DNA of 64,000 bases from assembly GCF_016804325.1 (NCBI RefSeq), contig NZ_CP043627.1:4337001-4401000 (forward strand). Direction: 5' to 3'. The position numbers and the translations under genes are program-made. The notes below the pieces were generated by a model. The model searched no databases and was not told where the DNA came from. It saw nothing but the letters and a program-made list of their open reading frames with translations. Positions 10,862 to 18,844 of the stretch are shown here, in pieces. The stretch's first letter is position 1. Each line of letters opens with the position of its first letter. The stretch is from Methylobacterium aquaticum (GTDB lineage Bacteria > Pseudomonadota > Alphaproteobacteria > Rhizobiales > Beijerinckiaceae).

Positions 10862-13627
10862 ATGCCCGCTCCGAAGAAGCCCCGCCTGTCGACCGGCAAG
10901 GCCTCCAAGCCCGAGTTGAAGCCGCTCGACCCGTTCCTCGCCGAGCTGCTGAACCCGGCGCTGAACCGCGACCGCCTGCCCGCGGTCGAGCCGCCGCCGC
11001 CCGAACCGCCGAAGCGCGGCCGTCCGCGCAAGGACGCGGCCGAGGCCAAGGCCGCCGCGACGACCCCGTCGAAGCCCGCCCGCAAGGCCGGGCGCCAGGA
11101 CGGCACGCAGGGCTTCGGCGAGGCGCCGCAGGCCGCCTTCACCCATGGCGATGCCGCCGACGTCGAGCCGGCGCTGGCCCAGGCGCTGGGCCTGCGCGAG
11201 CCGGACGGCGAGGCGGTGGAGGAGCGCGGGTCGCTGGCCGCCGAGGGCGTCTCGGCGACGGTCGACGCGCTGACCAAGCTCCTCACCGAGGGCAACCCGC
11301 TGTTCAAGAACGGCGAGCTGTGGCGCCCGCACCGCCCCGACCGGCCGCAGAAATCCGAGGGCGGCGTCCCGTTCCGCCTGAAATCCGACTTCACCCCGGC
11401 GGGCGACCAGCCCCGCGCCATCGCCGAGCTCGTCGCCGGCGTGCAGGGCCAGGAGCGCGACCAGGTCCTCCTCGGCGTCACCGGGTCGGGCAAGACCTTC
11501 ACGATGGCCAAGGTCATCGAGGAGACCCAGCGCCCGGCCCTGATCCTCGCCCCCAACAAGACCCTGGCGGCGCAGCTCTACGGCGAGTTCAAGGGCTTCT
11601 TCCCCGACAACGCCGTCGAGTACTTCGTCTCCTACTACGATTATTACCAGCCCGAGGCCTATGTCGCGCGCTCCGATACCTTCATCGAGAAGGAATCGTC
11701 GATCAACGAGCAGATCGACCGGATGCGCCACTCCGCCACCCGGGCGCTCTTGGAGCGCGACGATGTCATCATCGTGGCCTCGGTCTCGTGCATCTACGGT
11801 ATCGGCTCGGTCGAGACCTATACGGCGATGTCGTTCACGGTCAGCCTCGGCGAGAAGATCGAGCAGCGCCAGCTCGTCGCCGACCTGGTGGCCCTGCAAT
11901 ACAAGCGCATCCAGTCCGATTTCGCCCGCGGCACCTTCCGGGTCCGCGGCGACGTGATCGAGCTGTGGCCGGCCCACCTGGAGGATCGCGGCTGGCGCAT
12001 CGGGTTGTTCGGCGACGAGATCGAGGCGATCTCCGAGTTCGATCCGCTCACCGGCAAGACCCTCAATACGCTCAAATTCGTCAAGGTCTACGCCAACAGC
12101 CACTACGTGACGCCGCGCCCGACCCTGCAGCAGGCGGTCAAGGGCATCAAGGACGAGCTGAAGTGGCGGGTCGAGGAGCTGACCCGGATGGGCCGGCTGA
12201 TCGAGGCCCAGCGCCTGGAGCAGCGCTGCACCTTCGACCTCGAGATGATCGAGGCGACGGGCGCCTGCAACGGCATCGAGAACTATTCGCGCTACCTCAC
12301 CGGCCGCAAGCCCGGCGAGCCGCCGCCGACCCTGTTCGAGTACCTGCCCGACAACGCGCTGGTCTTCACCGACGAGAGCCACGTCACGGTCTCGCAGATC
12401 GGCGGCATGTACCGCGGCGACTTCCGCCGCAAGGCGACGCTCGCCGAGTACGGGTTCCGGCTGCCCTCCTGCCTCGACAACCGTCCGTTGCGGTTCGAGG
12501 AATGGGACGCGATGCGCCCGCAATCGATCCACGTCTCGGCGACCCCGGCGAAGTGGGAGCTGGAGCAGACCGGCGGCGTCTTCGCCGAGCAGGTCATCCG
12601 CCCGACCGGCCTCGTCGACCCGGTGATCGAGGTGCGCCCGGCCCGCTCCCAGGTCGACGATCTCCTGGGCGAGGTGAAGGAGGTGGCCGCCGCCGGCTAC
12701 CGCACGCTGGTGACCACGCTGACCAAGCGCATGGCCGAGGACCTGACCGAATACCTGCACGAGAACGGCGTGCGGGTGCGCTACATGCACTCGGACATCG
12801 ACACGCTGGAGCGGATCGAGATCATCCGCGACCTGCGCCTCGGCGCCTTCGACGTTCTCATCGGCATCAACCTGCTGCGCGAGGGCCTCGACATCCCGGA
12901 ATGCGCCCTGGTCGGCATCCTCGACGCCGACAAGGAAGGATTCCTGCGCTCCGAGACCTCGCTGATCCAGACCATCGGCCGCGCCGCCCGCAACGCCGAC
13001 GCCCGCTGCATCCTGTACGCCGACCACATCACCGGCTCGATGGAGCGGGCGATGGCCGAGACCGAGCGCCGGCGCAAGAAGCAGCTCGCCTATAACGAGG
13101 AGCACGGCATCACGCCCCAGAGCGTGAAGCGCAACATCTCCGACATCCTGGAAAGCGTCTACGAGCGCGACCACGTCCAGGTCGATACCGGCCTGGCGAA
13201 ATCCGCGGTCACGGTGGGCCACAACCTCAAGGCGGTGATGGCCGACCTCGAGAAGCGGATGCGGACGGCCGCCGCCGATCTCGACTTCGAGGAGGCGGCG
13301 CGGCTGCGCGACGAGCTCAAGCGGCTCCAGGCGACCGAACTCGCCATCGCCGACGACCCGATGGCCGAGCAGGCCGACGTCGAGCGCGAGGCCGGCCGCT
13401 TCGGCGCCAAGCGCAAGCGCCGCGGTGCCGAACCGCTCGGCTACGGCCCCGGCGGCAAGGGGGTCTCCGACGAGGGCACCCGCATCCGCCAGCCCGACCT
13501 CGACGACATGGGCCCGGGCACCGACCGCGAGGTGCCGTTCACCTATGCCGAGCGCCCGACCGGCCGCTCGACGCAAGGGTTCCCGGGCCAGAAGCCGAAA
13601 TACAAGGGTCGCAAGGGGCGCGGCTGA
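10862..13627 (+). CDS. uvrB: UvrABC excinuclease subunit B with long N-terminal extension
   Basis: UvrB loads at DNA lesions and pairs with UvrA and UvrC in nucleotide excision repair. The core is intact: Walker A GVTGSGKT, the β-hairpin region [31 protein letters not shown], helicase motifs QTIGRAARN, and a UVR domain near residues 790-825. The protein is 921 residues against ~670 in E. coli. About 165 extra residues precede the conserved [10 protein letters not shown], including [10 protein letters not shown], which matches an AT-hook core, and a basic C-terminal tail follows the UVR domain. The start is the ATG at 10862, since upstream codons carry no similarity. An earlier start would only lengthen the extension. 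Confidence 0.96.
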   Translation: MPAPKKPRLSTGKASKPELKPLDPFLAELLNPALNRDRLPAVEPPPPEPPKRGRPRKDAAEAKAAATTPSKPARKAGRQDGTQGFGEAPQAAFTHGDAADVEPALAQALGLREPDGEAVEERGSLAAEGVSATVDALTKLLTEGNPLFKNGELWRPHRPDRPQKSEGGVPFRLKSDFTPAGDQPRAIAELVAGVQGQERDQVLLGVTGSGKTFTMAKVIEETQRPALILAPNKTLAAQLYGEFKGFFPDNAVEYFVSYYDYYQPEAYVARSDTFIEKESSINEQIDRMRHSATRALLERDDVIIVASVSCIYGIGSVETYTAMSFTVSLGEKIEQRQLVADLVALQYKRIQSDFARGTFRVRGDVIELWPAHLEDRGWRIGLFGDEIEAISEFDPLTGKTLNTLKFVKVYANSHYVTPRPTLQQAVKGIKDELKWRVEELTRMGRLIEAQRLEQRCTFDLEMIEATGACNGIENYSRYLTGRKPGEPPPTLFEYLPDNALVFTDESHVTVSQIGGMYRGDFRRKATLAEYGFRLPSCLDNRPLRFEEWDAMRPQSIHVSATPAKWELEQTGGVFAEQVIRPTGLVDPVIEVRPARSQVDDLLGEVKEVAAAGYRTLVTTLTKRMAEDLTEYLHENGVRVRYMHSDIDTLERIEIIRDLRLGAFDVLIGINLLREGLDIPECALVGILDADKEGFLRSETSLIQTIGRAARNADARCILYADHITGSMERAMAETERRRKKQLAYNEEHGITPQSVKRNISDILESVYERDHVQVDTGLAKSAVTVGHNLKAVMADLEKRMRTAAADLDFEEAARLRDELKRLQATELAIADDPMAEQADVEREAGRFGAKRKRRGAEPLGYGPGGKGVSDEGTRIRQPDLDDMGPGTDREVPFTYAERPTGRSTQGFPGQKPKYKGRKGRG

Positions 13628-13641
13628 CACAGCGGCCCGAA

Positions 13642-13669
13642 GCCGGCGCGGCGGACAGTCCGCGCCGGC
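13642..13669 (+). terminator. Hairpin after uvrB
   Basis: Ten-base perfect arms (GCCGGCGCGG and CCGCGCCGGC) lie 15 bases after the uvrB stop. There is no T-run, so it could be a weak terminator or an RNA-stabilising hairpin. Confidence 0.4.
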
Positions 13670-13828
13670 CGCTCGCCCCTTGCGGTCCCGGCGTCATCGC
13701 CCGAACAACGCACGGGATCCCAGTCGATCACACCCGTTGTGGTGCATGGCTCCTCGCAAGACCGATCTCTGCGCGACACCGAGCGCCTGGCTGGCGCCGG
13801 CATCGGCCCGCAGCACCGGGACCTGTAC

Positions 13829-13936
13829 GCCTAGAGCACAACACGATCGCGTTGCAATCGCGAAGCTCTCTAGGTCGTTGATTTTGCCGCATTTTCTGCG
13901 ACGAACCGGTATCCACTTCATCGGAAAATGCTCTAG
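13829..13936. repeat. Intergenic repeat-like element with CTAGAGC/GCTCTAG termini
   Basis: The stretch starts TAGAGCACAACACGATCGCG and ends ATCGGAAAATGCTCTAG, so the ends are inverted (CTAGAGC and GCTCTAG). The inner text GAACCGGTATCCACTTCATC resembles a repeat I remember from many Methylobacterium and rhizobial genomes. There is one copy in this window. It lies between uvrB and the 3' end of the porin gene; the rest of that ~300-base gap shows no gene. Confidence 0.55.
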
Positions 13937-15425
13937 TAGTTGATCGTTGCCCGCAGGCCCATCACGGTCGCATTCTTCAAGCGCCGGCCGTCATTGCCGG
14001 CGAGTCCGCCGCCGGGGCGCATGACGTATTGCAGATCCGGCTGCAGCGTGAATCCGGGCACCACCTCCGCCTGGTAGGTCGCCTCGATCACCACCTCGCT
14101 GCTGCGGAGCGGGCCGGCGCCTTGACCGGTACCTTGGCCGAACCGGTTCGTGTCGCGGTCGAAGGCCCGGGCGGCCGGGCTGATGCGCGAGTAGATCACG
14201 CCCAACGCCGCGGTATCGTTGGGGCGGCCGGGCAGCAGGCCCTTATAGGCGAGGCCGGCGTCGAGATAGACATCGATCAGGTTGCGGTCGGCCGGCACCT
14301 TGGAGAGGCGCAGGAAGGCGCTGGCGCCCTCGTCCTCGGTGTCGGGCTCGCGGTAGAGCGTCTGGTCGATGATGCCGTAGACGCCGCGGTCGCCGCGGAA
14401 GCGCCGGGCGATGCCGCTCGCCTCCGGGTCGGCGAGCAGCCGGCCGCCGACGCTGTCGAGGCGCGGGCTGTCGAAGCCGCCGAGGTGATTCCAGCCGCCG
14501 AGCGTCGCGGTGCCGTGCAGGGCCTCGCCCCAGAGGTCGAGCGTGTAGGCATACGCGACCTCGCCGATCAGCAGCGGCGGGTCGCCGGTCCGGAAGCTTG
14601 TGCCGGTGCGGTTGATCCGCTGCGGGTCGGTGTCGTCGCCCCGGCGAACGCCCGCGGGTCGCCGTTGAAGATCGCGGCCTGGACCGACAGGCGCTCGTCC
14701 GGCACGTACTTCAGCCGCACGGCCGGCGTGGCGAGGGGATAGATCGGCCCGCCGCTCGGCAGCACCACGGCGCCGATATTGGGCCAGCCGAAGCCGGCAT
14801 TGAAGAACACCACGGCGGATTGGGCGATGGCGAACTCGGTATCGGCCGAGACCTGGCCCGCCTTGATCGACAGCTTGCCGTTAAAGACGCTCTGCTCGAG
14901 CCACAGCTCGAACAGCCGGGTCGCCGGCAGGGCCTCGATGCCGCTCACCGTCGTCAGGTTGTCGACGTAGGAGCGCGACATCCCGTGGCCGTGGATCTGG
15001 AAGAAGTCGGTGTGGAACCTCGCCCCGGTCCAGCCGGCGAGCCTGTCGAGGTCGATGTCCAGCGACGTATCCAGGCGCCCGCCATAGGTGACGCCGCGCC
15101 GCAATCCTCCGCGCAGGTTGGCCAACCCCTCGCCGATATAGGTGACGGTATAGGCGATGCCGCGCTCGGCGAGGACGGCGCGGGCGCCGAACGGGTCGCC
15201 GTAGGGGCCGAGCGACGACTGGATCGAGCCGCCGATCGTCACCGAGACCTGATCGGAGGTGCGCGCCTGGGCGATCGCGGTCTGCGGGTCGCCGCCGGCC
15301 CCCGTGAGGGGAACGCGGGCGAGGATCGGCAGGACGGGGGAGGGCGCGGCCTGCTGCGCCGCGGCCTCGCCCGCGGCGAGACCGAGGATGCCGAGCAACG
15401 CCGCGCGCCAGTTCCCTCCCGCCAT
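13933..15425 (-). pseudogene. oprB: OprB-family carbohydrate-selective porin, frameshifted
   Basis: An outer-membrane β-barrel porin of about 497 residues if corrected. The N-terminus has a signal peptide ending near GEAAAQ. Porin blocks follow, such as GGRLDTSLDIDLDRLAGW, FELWLEQSVFNGKLSIKAGQ and FFNAGFGWPNI. The reading is lost near 14637: AIFNGDPRAFAG leads into a wrong frame, while the next frame continues with DDTDPQRINRTG and ends with the barrel strand ATVMGLRATINY. One missing G in a G run explains the break. OprB porins admit sugars. It is downstream of the ppk2 gene on the same strand, 7 bases away. Confidence 0.85.
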
Positions 15426-15432
15426 TCCGGGC

Positions 15433-16353
15433 TCAGTACCGCGCCGGCACGTACATGTCGGCCGGGATCGGCCCGCGGACGTAGTCGGGATTGCGCACCC
15501 GCTCGGGGAGATGGACGGGCGGGCGCTCGACGGTGCCGTAGGGCACCTGCTCCAGGAGGTGGCTGATGCAGTTGAGGCGGGCGCGCTGCTTGTCGACGGC
15601 GTCGACCACCCACCACGGCGCCTCTGCGATATGGGTGCGGGCCAGCATGTCCTCCTTGGCCCGGGTGTAGCTCTCCCAGCGCCGGCGCGATTCGACGTCC
15701 ATCGGGCTGAGCTTCCACTGCTTGAGGGGGTCGCGGATGCGCATCTCGAAGCGGTAGGACTGCTCGGCGTCGGTGATCGAGAACCAGTACTTCACCAGGA
15801 CGATCCCCGAGCGCACGAGCATGCGCTCGAATTCCGGCACCGAGCGGAAGAACTCCTCGACCTCCGCCTCGGTGCAGAAGCCCATGACCCGCTCGACACC
15901 AGCCCGGTTGTACCAGGAGCGGTCGAACAGCACCATCTCGCCGCCGGTCGGCAGGTGGCTGACGTAGCGCTGGAAATACCACTGGCCGCGCTCGCGCTCG
16001 CTCGGAGCGGGGAGGGCGGCGACCCGGCAGACCCGCGGGTTGAGGCGCTGGGTGATGCGGTTGATGACGCCGCCCTTGCCGGCGGAATCGCGGCCCTCGA
16101 ACAGCACCACGACCTTGAGCTTGTTGGTGTGGACCCAGTCCTGAAGCCGGACCAGCTCGTGCTGGAGGCGCAGCAGCTCGCGGAAGTAGAGCCGGCGGTC
16201 GAGGCCCGGGGTGGCGCCCTCCGGCGGCGCCACCAGCCCGGCGAGGCGTTCCTCCTCGATCTCAAGCTCCAGTTCCTCGTCGTAGGCCTCGGCGATCTCG
16301 CGCCGCAGCGCCTCGATCGTGGCCGCCTGCTGCGATGCCTCGAACGCGCTCAT
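15433..16353 (-). CDS. ppk2: Polyphosphate kinase 2 (PPK2 family)
   Basis: A 306-residue PPK2 enzyme, which transfers phosphate between polyphosphate and nucleoside diphosphates. The P-loop EGRDSAGKGGVINRI is at residues 86-100, and the lid/Walker B block LFDRSWYNRAGVERVMGFC at about 142-160. The motif KYWFSI and the C-terminal KEDMLARTHIAEAPWWVVDA are also present. Length and a single domain fit the class that phosphorylates ADP or GDP. The ATG at 16353 is the only good start. It precedes the porin gene with a 7-base gap, so the two may be cotranscribed, though no functional link is obvious. Confidence 0.93.
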   Translation of the reverse strand: MSAFEASQQAATIEALRREIAEAYDEELELEIEEERLAGLVAPPEGATPGLDRRLYFRELLRLQHELVRLQDWVHTNKLKVVVLFEGRDSAGKGGVINRITQRLNPRVCRVAALPAPSERERGQWYFQRYVSHLPTGGEMVLFDRSWYNRAGVERVMGFCTEAEVEEFFRSVPEFERMLVRSGIVLVKYWFSITDAEQSYRFEMRIRDPLKQWKLSPMDVESRRRWESYTRAKEDMLARTHIAEAPWWVVDAVDKQRARLNCISHLLEQVPYGTVERPPVHLPERVRNPDYVRGPIPADMYVPARY

Positions 16354-16429
16354 GACCGTCTCCGCCCCTCAGACTCGTGTCGCCCCGCCTTACAGCAGCG
16401 GTCCGTGACAGGCGTGAGAAGCGTGCGGG

Positions 16430-16452
16430 GGCCACGGCGCGGCGCCGTGGCC
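16430..16452 (-). terminator. Palindromic hairpin after small secreted protein gene
   Basis: Perfect 11-base arms (GGCCACGGCGC and GCGCCGTGGCC) with a one-base centre lie just downstream of the stop at 16460. There is no T-run, so function as a terminator is tentative. Confidence 0.35.
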
Positions 16453-16459
16453 GGATCGG

Positions 16460-16708
16460 TCAGTGGCGGGTCGACCCGGCGGTGCCGGAGGTCCGGTCGC
16501 CGGTGCCGCTGCGTGAGGTGGTTCCGGTCGTGTCGGACTTCATTTCGTGGCCCGGCGCGTAGCCGGAGGCACCGGGGCTGCCCTTCCGGCTGCCATGGTC
16601 CTGCATCTCGTGGCCGGGCGAGCGCGCCGAGGCGCCGCTCTGCTCCGCCGCCATCGCACCACCCACCAGGGTCGTCGCGGCCACCAGGCCAATCATGATC
16701 CGCTTCAT
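16460..16708 (-). CDS. Small secreted protein with repeated PGHEM motifs
   Basis: An 82-residue protein. A signal peptide (MKRIMIGLVAATTLVGGAMA) should be cleaved before AEQSG. The mature part is short, polar and rich in Ser, Gly and Thr, and twice carries PGHEM (SPGHEMQD and APGHEMK). No domain is recognised. I recall similar short exported proteins in Methylobacterium, all of unknown role. The ATG at 16708 has GAGGAGAC upstream; an earlier in-frame start adds residues that spoil the signal peptide. Confidence 0.7.
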   Translation of the reverse strand: MKRIMIGLVAATTLVGGAMAAEQSGASARSPGHEMQDHGSRKGSPGASGYAPGHEMKSDTTGTTSRSGTGDRTSGTAGSTRH

Positions 16709-16904
16709 GGCTGTCTCCTCGCTGAAGGTGGCCAGGAACGGCATTCCCGGCGAAGTGGTTCCGGGGGATCGAATGGCTGTTCAGTAATGACATAGAAACA
16801 AAGTCGGTCGCGATCCGGCCGGGAGATTGCGGAACGGTTTCGGCGGCATCGCCGTTGCTGGCGTCATCCGATCCGCGATCACGCGGATCACTGGAGATGT
16901 GCCG

Positions 16905-17167
16905 ATGCGCAGGACCCTTCTTCCTCTCGCCTTCGCCGCCATGACCGCGGCGGCCGGGCTGTTCGGGGCCACGACCGGGGCGCAGGCCGACCCGGGTTGG
17001 GTCGTGGCGATTCCTGGGGTCGTGGCGGCTATGGCGAGGTCCGCGGCGGACCGCCGGCCTGGGCCCCGGCGCATGGCTGGCGCCGCAAGATGGAGCGCTG
17101 GGGCGACGACCGTCCGTACCGGGCGATGCGCTATCGCGAGGAGCGGCGGTCCTATTATCGCTACTGA
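16905..17167 (+). pseudogene. Small secreted Gly/Arg/Trp-rich protein, frameshifted
   Basis: The N-terminus is a signal peptide (MRRTLLPLAFAAMTAAAG) followed by GAQADPGW. After about 17000 the sensible reading is one base over: GRGDSWGRGGYGEVRGG, then PAWAPAHGWRRKMERWG and the ending EERRSYYRY with a stop at 17165. One G missing from GGGTTGGGTCG restores 87 codons. The tyrosine/arginine-rich tail is typical of small exported proteins in this group. The function is unknown. Confidence 0.6.
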
Positions 17168-17190
17168 GCGAGCAGGCCCCCCGCGCAGGC

Positions 17191-17592
17191 TCAGCCCCGG
17201 CCACTCCCGGCCGGCTCGTCAAGCGGCGCGGGGGTGTCCGGGGCGGCGAGGGCCGGCGTCGAGGCCCCACGGCAGGGCGACGGCGCCGGAAGGCAAGCCT
17301 CCGGCCGGCCGCCGCAGCAGGCCTGCACCAGGTAGTCGGTCAGGCCGGTCAGCCCGGCGGGACGCGCGGAATAGATCATCGAGGCGCCCTGCCGGCGCGA
17401 CTCGACCAGGCCGGCCTCCTGCAACTGGCGCAGATGGAAGGTCAGGGTCGAGGGAGCGCAGCCGACCGCCGCGCCGAGCCGCCCGGCCGGCATCCCGTCG
17501 GGCAGGGCGTGCAGAAGGGTCCGCAGGGCGCGCAGCCGCGTCTCCTGCGCCAGGGCGGTGAGGGCCGCGAGGGCCCCGGCTTCATCGAGCAT
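17191..17592 (-). CDS. ArsR-family winged-helix repressor
   Basis: A 133-residue ArsR/SmtB repressor. The DNA-binding helix-turn-helix is at about residues 38-62 (LGAAVGCAPSTLTFHLRQLQ), with the wing QGASMIYSAR. Cysteines 92, 93 and 100 (ACCGGRPEAC) form a cluster near the C-terminus like those that bind arsenite or other soft metals in some ArsR proteins. The tail after residue 100 is proline/alanine-rich and looks disordered. It is divergent from the sigma-factor gene, with 79 bases between starts. No arsenic or metal resistance gene lies next to it, so its target is unclear. Confidence 0.85.
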   Translation of the reverse strand: MLDEAGALAALTALAQETRLRALRTLLHALPDGMPAGRLGAAVGCAPSTLTFHLRQLQEAGLVESRRQGASMIYSARPAGLTGLTDYLVQACCGGRPEACLPAPSPCRGASTPALAAPDTPAPLDEPAGSGRG

Positions 17593-17671
17593 CGGTCAAG
17601 CTTCTATTGCCATCGAAATTCGAACCGTTAAAAAGAAGGCATCCGACGGGATCAGGGGCCCTCTCCCGACA

Positions 17672-18358
17672 ATGAAGACCAATTCGACCGCGGTGCCGCC
17701 CGCGCCGCCACCGCCCTCCGACCCATTTCCCGCCCACGTCATTCAGGATCACCTCAGACAATCTCTGCAACACTACTTCAGCCCGGTCGCCGAGACCGAG
17801 TTGCCGGCGCGCCTCGCCGAGTTGCTGGCCCGGTTCGAGGCCGCCCTGGCGGCGCGCGGGGAGGCGATCAGCTTCGACTTCCGTAACGCCCTGATGACGG
17901 CGCTGCCGGCCCTGCGCACCTTCGGCCTCTCGCTGTCGCACGACGTGGTGCGGGCCGACGACCTGGTTCAGGAGACCTGCGCCCGGGCCTGGGCCAACCA
18001 GCATCGGTTCCAGGCTGGCACGAACTTCACCGCCTGGCTGTTCACGATCATGCGCAACCAGTTCTACACGGAACTGCGGAAGGGGCGCCGGGAGGTCGAG
18101 GATGGCGACGGAATCCTCGCCGGCCAGCTCGCCGCGCCCGCCGACCAGGACCATGCCAGCACCCTGCGGGTGGTCCGGGAGCGGATGCAGGCCCTGCCCG
18201 AGGCCCAGCGCCAGGCGCTGCTGCTGATCGGCGCCGAGGGCTACACCTACGAGGAAGCCGCCGTGAAGCTCGGCTGCCAGGTCGGCACGGTGAAGAGCCG
18301 GGTGAGCCGGGCGCGCTCGTCCCTGCTGGCCGCTCTGGGGGAGGTGGTGGATCACTGA
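17672..18358 (+). CDS. EcfG-like ECF sigma factor with a NepR-like N-terminal segment
   Basis: A 228-residue protein. Residues 68-135 form sigma region 2 (VVRADDLVQETCARAWANQ, FTAWLFTIMRNQFYTELRK) and residues 165-222 form region 4 (EGYTYEEAAVKLGCQVGTVK). Both are of the EcfG general-stress type. Ahead of them, residues 22-60 read HVIQDHLRQSLQHY then ELPARLAELLARFEAA. This is the pattern of NepR, the small anti-sigma factor that holds EcfG (LR...Y...PVPDRF.DLLARL). Residues 1-19 are proline-rich. The ATG at 17672 was chosen because the upstream codons are unlike either family. No separate nepR or phyR lies nearby. The sigma assignment is firm; the NepR resemblance is judged by eye. Confidence 0.85.
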   Translation: MKTNSTAVPPAPPPPSDPFPAHVIQDHLRQSLQHYFSPVAETELPARLAELLARFEAALAARGEAISFDFRNALMTALPALRTFGLSLSHDVVRADDLVQETCARAWANQHRFQAGTNFTAWLFTIMRNQFYTELRKGRREVEDGDGILAGQLAAPADQDHASTLRVVRERMQALPEAQRQALLLIGAEGYTYEEAAVKLGCQVGTVKSRVSRARSSLLAALGEVVDH

Positions 18359-18415
18359 TCCGAGGGCGAATCCGGTATATGGCCCGAACCGCCTGACCGA
18401 GGCGAGGCGGTGAGG

Positions 18416-18500
18416 TGGTGGGGGAAGTAGGACTCGAACCTACGAAGGCATAGCCAGCGGATTTACAGTCCGCCCCCTTTGCCGCTCGGGACATTCCCCC
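18416..18500 (-). tRNA. tRNA-Tyr (anticodon GTA), copy 1
   Basis: On the minus strand the sequence starts GGGGGAATGTCCCGAGCGG and has the anticodon loop ACTGTAAATC. A long variable arm follows, then the T-arm GGTTCGAGTCC and an encoded CCA end. The acceptor stem GGGGGAA pairs with TTCCCCC. Its length of 85 with CCA suits a type II tRNA-Tyr. Confidence 0.96.
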
Positions 18501-18657
18501 ACGCTGCCGTTGCCGGCAGGGGCCGCCGCGCGAGCGGCGGGTCCGTGATGCTGGGACAGCTCGACCTTGTCACGGCAAGGCTCGGCGACCCCAACGATCC
18601 CGCATCTCCAGCGCCGGGATGGCACCTGTGACTGCGGGCAACACCTGAAAAACGAAA

Positions 18658-18742
18658 TGGTGGGGGAAGTAGGACTCGAACCTACGAAGGCATAGCCAGC
18701 GGATTTACAGTCCGCCCCCTTTGCCGCTCGGGACATTCCCCC
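18658..18742 (-). tRNA. tRNA-Tyr (anticodon GTA), copy 2
   Basis: This is base-for-base identical to the copy at 18416-18500, including the encoded CCA. About 25 bases of 5' flank (ACGCTGCCGTTGCCGGCAGG on the plus strand) are also shared, showing a duplication unit of about 112 bases. The pair is in tandem on the minus strand. Confidence 0.96.
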
Positions 18743-18844
18743 ACGCTGCCGTTGCCGGCAGGGGCCGCCTCTCGGCGACGGGGCCCTTATGGTGGGGTGC
18801 TCGGGGGGTGTCAAGCCGCGATCGATGGCCGGCTCACCGGAGCT

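Noticed and set aside
17600..17671. EcfG-type promoter in front of the sigma-factor gene
   Set aside because: No GGAAC with a correctly spaced CGTT was found. GAACCGTT near 17625 lacks the required spacing.
18440..18814. Open frames on the minus strand encoding a repeated AKGADCKSAGYAFVGSSPTS motif
   Set aside because: They are the tRNA-Tyr genes read as protein. The motif is the translated tRNA body, and this is a well-known false gene.
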